From positions 4,092,001 to 4,156,000 of the forward strand of contig OX359197.1 in NCBI GenBank assembly GCA_947172415.1: a stretch of DNA of 64,000 nucleotides. The letters run 5' to 3'. Position 1 is the first letter of the stretch. Each line of letters begins with the position of its first letter. The stretch comes from Chondrosia reniformis. Lineage: Eukaryota; Porifera; Demospongiae; Chondrillida; Chondrillidae. The position numbers were made by a program, and so were the translations under genes. The notes beneath the pieces were generated by a model. That model saw only the letters and a program-made list of their open reading frames with translations, did not search any database and was not told the origin of the DNA. Shown one piece after another: positions 1 through 13,300 of the stretch.

Positions 1-44
1 AGGCATATAGCATGTAGGAAAATGGTATCTTAGATTTTTCATGA
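1..44 (+). mobile_element. Tail of Penelope-like element (copy a, cut by window edge)
   Basis: The first 44 bases match the end of the + strand tail at 30253-30296 and the reverse complement of the tails at 6348 and 50878. Only the 3' terminus of the element is in view. Confidence 0.6.
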
Positions 45-422
45 GGCTAATTCTTTGTAAAGCCATTGTTACCCCTACCCAGTATCTGAGAGAGTAGATT
101 GGTTGGTTTTCCTTAGAGTTGTGTACATACATGTTTGGACTGCTTTCAGTAATCAGATGCATTCTATGGTACCCACCTAATACAGTGCCATTACTAAAAT
201 TTGGAATACTTAGTATTAGCTTGACTGTATATATATAGTCATAACATTTTGTAACTTGCACTACATATAAATATATATACGTATACACTAATAATTATTG
301 CATGCTAACTTTGTAAGAATGTTTTATTATTTGGGTCTGAATAGTTACAGATGTAATTGACCTGTAGGAAATGCCCCCATCTTGTTTAAGTTCATTTTCC
401 ATCTGTATTATATATACTGTAG

Positions 423-632
423 TTAATGAAGATTTCGTGAACGGACTGATGGATGTCCAATTTGAAGGAAGTAATAGAGCTAACGTGACAATAGAGACAC
501 TTGTGGACAATATAGTGGAAGGAGTTGAAAACTTTACTGCCCAAATTCTAATACCAATAAGTGTATCTCAACCTATGATCACTGTACTACCATTAGCAGA
601 CCAAGCAACTGTTGATATAAATGATGCAAATG
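423..632 (+). CDS. Gene 1: C-terminal half of a Calx-beta domain (first exon in window)
   Basis: A 210-nt phase 1-1 exon. It begins with the N-E-D-F version of the B-half start and carries the D-N-I-V-E-G-V-E-N-F acidic turn and the closing V-D-I-N-D strand. Its A-half partner must lie upstream of base 1, which shows that the gene continues off the left edge. Confidence 0.8.
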
Positions 633-3600
633 GTATGTGTATAGTTTGTATTTAAGTGTAGTTATTCAAGGCCCTTACAGTACCTCGGATGACAATACGT
701 ACACTGTGATGTTTCATTATTTTCTTACAACGTATGTGTGTGTATAAAATCTGTTCGATTCCTATAGAATTGATGGTCTTCTTTACTATGGCTGAATACT
801 ATACTAGTGAGGGTGAAGTTATTAACATTACAGTAGAAGCTTCCAGTGAACACAAAAGACCTTATTCCCTATCTGTTAAAATATCAGATGAAACAGCAAC
901 TTGTAAGATGAGTTGAATATCAATTGAATTGATATTATAAATCCACTTTTGTTTTCTGTTTATTCTGCTTAGTTATTTTTAAATTTAACTATGTACTTAA
1001 CAATCTGTAAGCGTCTAGCTAAATATTTAAGGGTTACTTTTAATTATAAGATGTCACAACAGGGACCAATTTTGAGGAGATAATTTAGTTCAATTTGTTT
1101 ATCATTACAAAATGGGCAATTGGATTTCTTCATGAGGGGTTGCAAATACACTACTTCGCGTCCTAAAAGAAACCCTACTTCCATAAGTAATTCTAAAAAC
1201 ACTTAAAACGCTTATTCTCACTTGCAGTTCCTGATGATTATACTCTTGAAGCAGTTGGGCTGACTTTTCTACCTGGCGATTTAAGACAGTCTTTCAGCAT
1301 TCAAATTAATCCTGACAGTATATTTGAGGATACAGAAAACTTTACACTAGAAATCGTCATACCCCAGGACTCAATTAATATCAATGTTTTGCTTGGTCAA
1401 CCTTTTACAGCCTCTGTTAACATTGCTAAAGATCCAGGTTTGCCTTTAAGCATATAAAATGTTGAATATATATCTACTGTATGTATAATTATTATTTGAA
1501 TGTTTTTTTCTTTTCCAGATAAGCACTATAGGAACATCTATGCATGTGCCTGTATATGTACATGTTAAAAAGATCATTGTATACTTACATACGTACCTAA
1601 TGGTGATGATCTGAATAACCTGAATGTTCAACTAAGTATCATTCTCTTCTTTTATTTCATGTAGTGGTAGAAGTCTACTTTAATTCCTCTTTCTACAATG
1701 TCACTGAAGGTGATTTAGCTCTGCTGACACTTCAGACAGACATGGTTGTGATCTTTCCCTTTGAAGTAATGATTATGGTGATGGATAATTCAGCAAGTAT
1801 GTCATAATTTATGTGATTACGGCTAAAACTTTTATACATGTAAAGCAGTTGTTCATACAAGGGATACCAATGCATATACATTAGAGTTATTATTGCAATT
1901 TTATACTAACAGATGTATATGTATGTATTGTCTATAGATGGTTGATGAGATGGTGTACTTGGTACACTATTGCATAATGGATACATTGAAAGATGCTTTT
2001 GGTGCCTTAATTATTTTTGGTTGAAAGCTTTGAGTTTATTCATGCAGTTTAAGCATCTATAGGTAGTGACTACAGGTTTTCACAATTTAGTATATAGTAT
2101 AACTAATGAATAATAATTTTATGATAACCTTCTATTCTCAGATTTATTTTTGGGATTGGGACAATCCTCATTATTCGACTTTGGGTTTACCCCTCCCAGT
2201 CATGTCTCCCAAGGAGCACAATGAATATTCAGGGGAAATTCACTTGATGGGAGCTCCCTTTAGCTGTAGACAACTGTTTTGCTCATATTATAACTATTCA
2301 GTATGGCATGTGATTGAAGCTTTAGTGGTTACTCTGCTCATCCATAGGTACTCTCAAAAGCTAAGAAGTTCGTGGTTCCTTATCATAAGATAATGGGTTT
2401 AGTCATAATTAGGCTCACCACTAGATCTGTAAACTAGAAAGGATTACCTTCAGACCTTAAAGGCTCCCTATAACTAGTTTTTCACAATTTTAAGCAAAGT
2501 CATTCTAAGATTTATGGATTTTATTGCGAGAAAGAAAGCGTTTACGTACTCTTGTGTTGGTGTCTTACATATCTTTTTTTAATTCTGATACATGATTGAG
2601 TAGAGTGGAGGTTACAAAACTATATAATGTAATGTATATAAGTATATAGCATTGGAAGAACACAATTTGTATATTGCAATAATTTTTAGGAGATTGCAAA
2701 TTTAACTTAGCTTCTCTTTGCTAATGAATTCTGGAACTTGATATAAATTACCACATGACAGTGGTAAAGTGAACTTACAATTCATACTGAATTAACACCC
2801 TGAATAAAATGCATATGTTGAAATCACCATAGTATTATGAAGTAGCAGTTACTAGCGGGCTGCTTTGCTAACTGCTAAGCTTTTCATCCCAATCTCTTCC
2901 CTTTTCAAATATTTTATATACTTTTACTAATACAAGAATTTGTAATCCTAAGATCATTCATTGCTAAGACGGTGATTATACTTTTTAGTGCTTCTAAGCT
3001 ATCTTTTGATTAGGTGAAGTGTCTGTGCTATTAATTAACATCCAGTATTATTCGTATTTATTTAAAATTGATCTATAATAATGCACAATTGATATATCAG
3101 GCTCTCCCCATGGGGAGCAAATAGCAATGCTTTCTAACTTTCATCTACCTGGTACTAAACAATTTTTTTATTTATAGATGAGTCTTCTTTTTACACCATG
3201 CAGCACATGCATTCTAACTATGCAGGATAATTGTTTACAGCTCTTTTCCTGTAGTCTCATGCTTGTGTCTAATTGTGCATGTGTAGAGCCTCTATATTAT
3301 GGCTGTGTAAATTCCTCTGATCAATTAGATCTAATATAGTGTACTATATAACACTTTGAAAGTACGTATATACACAGGTATATATGTATTATGCTTTTAA
3401 AATAAAAACATTATTTAGCATATTTTCACTTGTAAATGTTTATAGTGGAAACTGAAGATTATGAAGAAGGACCTTTTCGTGTGATATTTGGGGCAGGTGA
3501 TACTAATGTTTCTTTTCCAATAAATACATTCAGTGATACTACATTGGAGGGAGTAGAACTGTTTGCAGCTTCCATTTTGTCAATAAATTCATCTGTGGCT

Positions 3601-4302
3601 ATGAAAAGCAATCCAGACACAACAATTGTTGCAATAATAGACAATAGTAGTAAGTGCTGAAAGTAATATACCTTAAACATACAATCATTAGCTTATTGTT
3701 TGCTTTTAAAATCTTCAGGTCTGAGAGTATTTTTTGAACCATCTGCCTATATTGCATATGAAGGAGAGCATATTAACATGACTCTAAACTCTAATGCCAA
3801 TACATCTGTAGATTTTGAGGTCATTGTGACTCTTTTTGACGGAACTGCAGTAGGTAGGTATTTTATGATATAAAGGACGATGATTATTAAAAATTGCTTT
3901 GGAAGACATGAATTTGTTAATATAAATCATATAGGCAGTGACATATCCAGCTATTGGCTAAAGGTGCTTGAGTGCCTCTCTTTCCTCCTCTGCTAGTTAT
4001 ACTTAGCATAACTAGCAGAGGAGGACAGAGAGGCAGAGACCTAAAACTCAATGGCACAACTGACACTACAGACTAAGAGTACAAGTTCGGACTGAACATC
4101 AGCTCTTAAATTTACAGATTGAAAGTTAAAACCAGTCTGTAAATCAGATTGACACTTATTGTGATATCGCAGCTATATTATAGACTTAAAAACAGCTTGA
4201 TACCAAGGGCATAACTTAACTCCATGCAATGCTGGATTGAAGGAAGTAAAAGACTTATGTATTTATTACTTGTTTGTAAATTAATACTTATGCAATATAT
4301 GA

Positions 4303-4351
<49 letters not shown>

Positions 4352-7300
4352 GATGAAGATGATGATGAGAGAGGGAGAGTGTGGGGGAGAGGGAGAGGGA
4401 GGGTGTGTGAGAGAGAGAGTTTGAGAGAGAAAGAAGGACAGTGAAATAGTTTTAAAATAAGTTTGCAGCTAATTCAATGAGTCTAAATTAAATGATTTTC
4501 TGAGGATGACCCCCAGACAGGGTCGTTTTACTTCCTTCCATCCAGCACACCCTACCTGAAAAACTGGAAATACCACTGATAGTTATAACATGTTAATTTT
4601 TCATAGTTCTTTCGGCACTTCTGATTTAATATGTTACCTACCTGTGTACTCTTTTAATTCAGCTGGATCAGATTACCAATATAGTGTTCCTTATGTCATC
4701 ACATTTGCTGCTGGTAGAATGGAAGCTCAGATTCCACCTGTGATGGTGCTAATTGACAATATTATTGAATTACCAGAAGCCTTTTTGGCCACTCTCACTT
4801 TACCAAAGACATCACTTGACTTGGGAATAACATTAGGTGTCAGTAGAAATGCTACTGGTGCTATTCTAGATATGGGAGGTACTGTTATCATTGTTAGAAT
4901 AATTCAAGGTCTTTGTCCACATTTTCAATATATAAATATTACATGATTACATATATATGAGGATGTTAAAGTTCACTATTTGTACATCACACCACAATTT
5001 ATTATATACTTTATGTATTGCCCTTTTGTTATTGCAGATTTAGTAGTGTTTTTTGATCCAACAATGGCAGTTGTTAAAGAAGGACAAGATGCGATATTGA
5101 TGATAAGGACTGAAGAGCCCTTTGATTTTTCATTTAGTGTTCAACTTGATACAACTTCAGGAAGTGCTACAGGTGAGCCTCTACCTATATCCTTTTGACT
5201 TACAGTTGTGTTTAATTTGAGAGTTAGTTTGATTAGTTGCTCTAATTGTCACTTTTCTCTATGTGTAGGTGGAATTGATTTTGAAATGGGCCCATTTGAT
5301 GTGACTTTCACTGCTGGAGAGCAGAATGTCACTGTAACTATTCCAACATATTCAGATAGCTTACTTGAACTGAATGAGAATTTTACTGTAACCATTACTA
5401 GTACCAGTGTAGAAAATGTAAAAATTGGTGAAGATGACGCTGCCATTGTTTTCATAAAGGACAACCGAGACTGTAAGTGTATATTTTTATACCAATGTGG
5501 AAATGGAATAAAATATAACACTTAATATAAATTGTTTACATCATATTTATTGACCTAAATGCAATAGACATTTAGTGAGTACGTATTTATATGTGCATCA
5601 GAGCTAGTAGCCTAGGGAGGCTTAATGTTTTGTTACATTTGTAATCAATTACACTTTGCTATTTTACAGCTATTCAAGTATCATTCGATCCAACCATATA
5701 TTCAGTCACTGAAGGGAATGCTGCCAATTTAACTCTCTTGGTTAATGAAGCTAATTATGCCTTTGACTTTGAAGTGCAGGTTAAAACAATTCTAGGATCT
5801 GCTTCAGGTATATGTACAGGACATACTTTTAGTAATGTAACAAATGAGAATGAGAATGAGATGAGAATGTGTATAGTCGTAGTTAAGTCCCACAAAGGTA
5901 AATTTACTTTGTTGATCTATTTTTTTCTCATCAATATAGGCATAGACTTTGTTCAAGGGCCCTATTCTGTTGCTTTCAGTGCAGGGCAAAGAGTAGCTAA
6001 TTTACTGATACAAACTTTGGATGATTCTATATTTGAATTTGATGAACAGTTTCAGGTTATTTTTGATTCTGTTTCAGAACCAGAAGTTGTTTCTATTGGA
6101 TCTGAAAATGTATCTACTATTACCATAACCGATGACGAAGGACGTAAGTTTTCAGGTTATTAATATCGTGAAATTAATCAATAGATGTATGCCTGAATAT
6201 CATGGTAATGGGTTGATAATAGGTTTCATTATCTACTGTATACAGTTTGCTGATTAAGACTATGTACAACTTGTAGTGTTTATACATAAAGTAAAACAGT
6301 ACTTATGCATTCGATTTTTTGGTAACCAATAGTTTCTTTAGTCACTGATGAAAAATCTAAGGTACCATTTTCCTACATGCCATATGCCTATTCTGTAAAA
6401 AGAGCCTATAGGGGAACTAAACCTAAAGAGAGCTTTAGATGAAGATACAGGAGTCTTTTCTTCCTTCTTTTCCCTTCTTTCATCTTCTTCTCCACTGGGT
6501 CAGACAGCCGTTTCTGGGAATTCCACCCTTCATCAGTGATCCTGGGAGTCTTTGTCTTTTACTTTATCTTGATCTTCTGTGAATCCTTGGTTCTCTATGC
6601 TAAATCTAGGGGCCTTATATACACTATTTTGGCGCCAATTTACTATATCAAAGTTAAAGTCCTCTCGCTTATCATATACTGTAGTGATAAATTGATTGTT
6701 AGTAATGGTTATATCTAAGTCTAAAAAGGTGGATTTTTTAGGGCTGGTATTTGTCTTTTTAAGAATAAGTTCTTTGGGGTAAATATCACTAATTGACAGT
6801 TCAAAATCCTTGTTGTTAATACATAAAAGGTCATCAATATACCTATAAGTATTGGAAAATTTAATAGATAGGGTGATGTTATCCTTAAGTAGTCCTTTCA
6901 AGAAGTCATACTCATAGGCAAACAGAAAAAGATTAGCAACTACAGGGGCACAGTCAGTACCCATAGGGATACCTACACATTGCTTAAATACAGAACCGTC
7001 TACACATACATAAATGTTGTCAATAAGGTAATTAAAGAGCTCTACTAAATGAACAGCTGTGACTGCTTTATTGGAGACATTGTTAGACCAAAAGGCTTTA
7101 TCCTGACAGACTTCTATATATTGGGACTTCCTACAGGTATAGGCACTATGAATAAGGTTAGTAATCTTATCTTTAAGTAGGTTATGGGGGATCGCTGTAT
7201 ATAATGTAGAAAAATCAAAACTAGCTAGCTGGGCTTTTCTATTCTCCTTATAATGCATTATATCTATAATGAATCCTGGGATGCCCAAATGCAATGGCTA

Positions 7301-10300
7301 GTATCATCATCATCATCACTTTGAATTTAAATCAGGAATGTAGCTACTCAGCTGGTCTGCCAGGGAGTCCTGTAATTACAACATGATACACATATACGTA
7401 CGTAAATGTAATAGTCCATGCAGTTTAGAGTCAAATTAAGAATTATAAATGACTTAGATGAACTTTCAAATGTGTCAATTTCTTTTATTTTTTCATACTC
7501 TGGGTAGGCTATTCCACTCTTTCAAATGTAAATGAATTCCGTAACCAATTTGATCTTGGTGCTTCCAGATGTACATCTTTCCTTGTGTTTCGGCATACCC
7601 TAGGTCACTGTTTCTTTTAAAGTAGTCTCTCAAATGGGTTGGTGCTAAATGTTTAAACTTTTAGTGATGGCCATTTTAACCTTTGCCTCAGGATTGTGCC
7701 AGTAGGATGAACATGAAAGTATGAGTCTCATTCCATAACCATTTCTACCTTATCTTTAAGGGCTTGTTTACAATCCATCCACAGTACTGAACTATAGTCA
7801 GCCGTGTGGTAAGACAAAGGTCGTAAAGAAAGCCTTCCTCATTTCTCGCTAGTAGATCCTGATGTGATTGAATTTAAATTAGTGTGGAATTTCCGGATGT
7901 GAATTTTTGGTCATTAAAAGCTTCAGTATATACTGTTTCAGAGTCACAGACTCCCTTTGGTTCCATGCAATGAAGGGTCTCAGCTGTATGCTGAATTTTG
8001 TCCATCTCTGACTTGACAGGCCTTTATTGTTTTTTTCTTTACCTTTTCAGCCATCTCTGTATTCTTTGATCCTATTTTTTATCTGGTTGAAGAAGGCAAC
8101 AGTGCTGTTCTCTCTCTAAAGGTTGATAGTTCCATGTTTGAGTTTAGCTTTAGTTTAACAGTCAATACAGCAGATGTTAATGCAACTGGTTAGTCAATGA
8201 ATAATGTTAAGCATTAATGAAGATAACTGGATTATTATTACTGTATTGTGTGCATTTTGTATATTATATCCCCATAGATGTGCATAAATGTGTAGAAGGT
8301 TTTACTGAGTATGCTCTAAATGGATAAACATATTTGTCTTATACAGGTGATTTTGATTACCAAAGTGGACCTTTTGTAGCCCTATTTGAACCTGGACAAA
8401 ATATATCTATCATACGGATACCAGTTTTCTTAGATAATATGGTTGAAATGTTAGAAATGTTTTCTGTCTCAATTGACTCTGTGTCCTTGCCTTCAAAAGT
8501 AAAGATTGGTGGAACTCCTAATGCTTCTGTGACAATTCAGGAAGGAAAAGGTATTTTTACTGATATTGTTAGCTTGTTAAAACTTTGCCTAGTTGTTAAA
8601 ATTTCATTGCTTATACATGTATTTATAATACATATGTATATACACACAAAATTGTGTTTCACATAAATTTTAAAATTGTTTATGTTATTCATATTATTTG
8701 GATATATAATTCATCAACACTGTAAATCTGACACAGATTTACCTAAGCCAATTGTAGCAGACTAAATGGAATGGGATGCATTTTATTTTACTGAGAAAGA
8801 TTTAGAATTCATTGACTTGATTGCTATGTTTTGTATAGACATATACAGTCAAAATTATAATATGCTATATTGGTTTTATTTAATTCCAAAGAGAGCCAGT
8901 CTTTTTAAGGGATTACACAGTTAATACCACAGCAAATTTGATGTACCTTGAGAGTGAGCTAAGACCATGAAGTTTCACCCTCACCATATTCATAAACACA
9001 CACCATGCCTCCTCTCTTGAGTTATAGACCATCTTGTAACTTATAAAGAAGGGTAAGTCAGTTTATGTTATATTAAGATATCAGCTATTCAATTCCTTGT
9101 TTAAAAGTTACAAAATGGTCTATAATCCTGAAACTTTGCTACTTATATGTATCTGTTGGTGAGTGCATGGAATTTCATCTCTATCAAGGTACACCAAATC
9201 TGCTGTGGTGTTAATTGAGACCCTAATGAAAATTGACTCTTTTTGGAGTTTCAGTAGCACATGACAGTTATAGAGTGTAAAAATGTATTTGATAAACTAT
9301 TTTGTTTATCCTACAATCTTTAGGCTCATTCCTGTATATACGTAGATAAATAAATAGATAGAGTAGAAAAAACACCATTGTACACAAGTTACAAAATGGT
9401 CTTAACCCAGTAGCCATATACATCGACCATTTGAATGTAGTGAAACTTGATGGTCTTTCGTGGTTCCCCCTCAAGCTACATTAAATCTGATGTATGAGTG
9501 AATTTTGACCACCCTTAGTATCCTTAATCATTATACATACGTATGTACGTATGAAGTGATCGGGGTTATTAAACATAGGTAAAAGTGTACTGTTTCGGAT
9601 TTGTATCTGCATACTTTGTCAGTACTTTGTTTTCTAAATATCAACCTTTCTATCTAGGTATTACTATTTCATTTGATCCAACCATTTATAATGTGAATGA
9701 GGGAGAGACTGCAAATCTGATTCTAAGATTAAGTGACACAGCTTACAATTTCAATTTTTCTGTGACCATAACCAGCATGGATATTTCAGCTACTGGTTAG
9801 TGGATTCTATCTTTGTATGCACATATTAGAAGTACCACAATATGTAAAAATAATTATGGTTAATATAATATTATGGATATGACTTTCGCATTGACAGATA
9901 TCTACACTGTATACTGTATAGTGGGATGGTGAATTTATTTTGGTAGAGTGGTGGTTTTGAGAGCAATTAGCCAATATTTCAACTGCCAAACTACTGAATG
10001 TAAGGGAACAACTGTCTTATCAGTAAAATTGCTAAAGTAAAATCCGCCAAATGCCATAATTTGAGCAATCCACCAAATATTCTTCCAGCCACTTTTCAGG
10101 CAGTATGGTATGTACAGTGCATACGTAATTAAAATAATTTGGGAGGATCATGTGAACCAAATGTCTTGATTACCTCAGTGGTTTATTATTTCCTTTCATT
10201 ACATTGTATAATTGAAATATGATGAAAGGATTTTATATATCTGGTCTGCCCACAAATTAACACATTTGCACTAGTTATCTGACCAAAGATACTCTAAACC

Positions 10301-13300
10301 AAGTCTAAACTAAGCACTCTCTGATGGCTGGAGTGCCAGGGTTAATGAGGTTAGTTGGTTACAGTTTTTGCTTTTTCTACTAAAAATGGCTGCCCACAAA
10401 AGTAAAACGAAGTCAGCAGTGTCAATAAGACCAGCACATAAGACACCTAGCCACCTGTGCCCTCAATAGAAATGGAGGAATTCCACCTACTAACTAAACT
10501 GATCCCTTGTATCTTCATAAAATCAGTTAATATTTTAGCTGTATTTCTGTTTCTGTATAAGCACTGCTGTTGTTTTTTATTTTCTGCTCATTAACATACA
10601 TTTACAACCAAATATTCCTATCTTCACTTATAGTAAGTGTTTATGCCTTTACATCTCACCCTAAACTGTGATAAAGACAGCTGGAGAATTGTTAAAATGT
10701 TTTCTTTAACTTTTTTGAATTGATTTGTGTTGAACTAGATAAAAAATACTGATATGGTATCATTTAGAAAATCGTGAATTGTGATACTCTGAAATATGTG
10801 TGGAGGATATTTGGTGGGGCTGATTACGGTTCAGGCAGCTGCACCTTTCCTACTAGAAGAATTTATATGATATGGGATAATTTCCGGGGGGGGGGGATGA
10901 AGGCAGGGGGTAAATGAACCCTGCAATGTATCAATATTCTACCTGTTACCTATATATATGTACGTAGCTGGTGAAGATTTTGTGGCTGGTCCATATACAG
11001 TAGCATTTTCAGCTGGAGAAGGAGAGCTAATTCATCCCATTGCTACTCTAAATGATACTGTTTTTGAAGGGACAATAGAGAGCTTTCAAGCAACTATTGT
11101 TACCTCCTCTTTACCTAGTGAAATATCAGTTGCTAATGGAACAGCAACAGTTAACATTAGAGAAGGTAAGAAAGTATTGGTAATTTGTGCACATGTAAAT
11201 TTAACTTACAAGCTAATTACTGATAGCATTATCTTCATATGAAAAGACCATACAGGATGCACTTTTATGCCCCTTTGACCTTTCCTTTAATGTATTTTTA
11301 TATCATTATTGTAGCTGTGATGGTATCCTTTTTACACACTCAAGTCTTAGTAGAAGAAGGCAATGTGGCTATGCTGACTATAGTTGCTGCCCCAGCAAAT
11401 TATGACTTCTCTTTCTCAGTACTGTTGAACTACTCTAATGGAACTGCTATGGAATTTTATGACTTTATAATAGAATCTGAAGAAGTATCATTTTCACCTG
11501 GACAAGCGAATGTTTCTTTCACTGTGGTTACAACAGAGGATGACACTGTTGAATTCCCAAGTACTCAAAAATTTTCAATTGAAATTGTTGAAATATTTGG
11601 CTCAAATTCTGTGGACATTGGCAATGAAGACACTGCTATTGTAGCCATAATAGATGATGATGAAGGTAGTATATACTAATTACACCTTTTTATGGCTGCA
11701 ACTCACCTTTGTACTGTATTTTTAGACTAGTGTTGAACAGCATTACAAAATTTCTGAAAACACTAAATTTCATGTATTTCTAAATATATTTATATTAAAC
11801 TTCAAGCAGATTTGACATTATTTAGACCACTATAGTTATTGAACTCAAAGATAAGCATAAATCATACATATGGCATGGGAATTTGTCTTGTACCTAAATA
11901 TTTTGTCTAAGTTTGCTCTTGCACAAGAATAGTATCCACAAATGTAGTTTCTTCATTTGAAGTACATGTACAAGCCTTTGAAATAGTGGTAGCTCATTTA
12001 ACTTCAAGTGTGAACATTGTCAAGTATAAATAAATATCTAAAATCGATATACATAGGTGTCCTGCTCATGTAACTAAGTACATTTGTTTTCTGATTAGCT
12101 ACTTTATTGTACCTTAAACCTGCATCAACTTTTTTAATCTGTTTTGCAGGTTTGGAAGTGTCATTTGATCCAATTAATTATACAGTTATAGAAGGTGGTG
12201 TGATAGAGGTCTTCCTAACAGTAAACAACACAGATTATGACTTTCCCTTTACTGTCAATTTGTCTTATGTGGATGGCACAGCTATCAGAATGGTTGACTT
12301 TGACATTCTAACCACTAAGGTTGACTTTGAAAGAAATCAAACAAATGCCAGTTTCTTTGTGTTGACAATGGATGATATTATTCCAGAACCTGATGAGACC
12401 TTTTCTGTTAGCATATCAGGTGTATCTCATTCAGTTCTTGCTGGTGTTGACAGTGCAGCTCAGATTACTATATTGAATGATGATGGTACATGCCTCTTTA
12501 GAGAACATTTGTGATGTATCTATTTTTTTTAAAATGTCTTTTTATCAATATAGCCATTAAAGTTATGTTTGAGAGACCAATGTACATGGCGAGAGAAGGG
12601 ATAAACAATTCAATAGAAGTAAAGGTCATTGCAACCAGCGGGACAACGTTTCCATATGTGGTCAATATAGACATGCAAATGTTGCCCATGATGATACCAG
12701 CTGCAGTCTGTAAGTTAGGAGATTAAACCTTTTTTATTGTGTACTCTATATATGTATGTTATAATGTGTATCTACATACGTACATGCAATGGTATACTGT
12801 ATATATGTACGTACGTATATAGCATATTTAATGTACATCCCTGTAATTTTCCACATTTATAAGAATTATGCTCATTCTACGTATATATCTATAACTTCAT
12901 ACTTGTAATATATATGTATCGGTAAAAAATGTTTTAAAAGGTAGTATTATCTTGGATATTCTATAATTAAAGTACTTTAACTGTTATTACTTGCTAGCTG
13001 GTATGGACTTTGACCTTAATTCTTCAAGTTTAACTTTCAAAGCAGGAGAAATCACGAAACTGCTTACTATTGAAATATCTGATGATGAAATCTTTGAACA
13101 GAAGGAATTATTACGCCTTGAGATCCTTGTTCCAGAAGAATTTAGAGACAAATACATTATGGAAGGGGATCCCAATGTGACAACAGTTGTGATAAAAGAT
13201 AATGAAGGTTGATGCTTATTATGTTACCATGTGCATTGCTTTAAATGGAGATATTTGAAACAATTTCACCATTTCCACCTAAATATATGTTTTAATTCAA

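Noticed and set aside
371..422. N-terminal part of the open frame reaching exon 423-632
   Set aside because: It is intron sequence; the AG at 421-422 gives the phase 1 border seen in all other B exons.
2106..2393. 95-codon frame in a gene 1 intron
   Set aside because: No Calx-beta motifs, no matching splice borders and no homology I can recognise.
4224..4424. Frame with a poly-methionine run
   Set aside because: It is a translated GAT microsatellite in an intron, without splice context.
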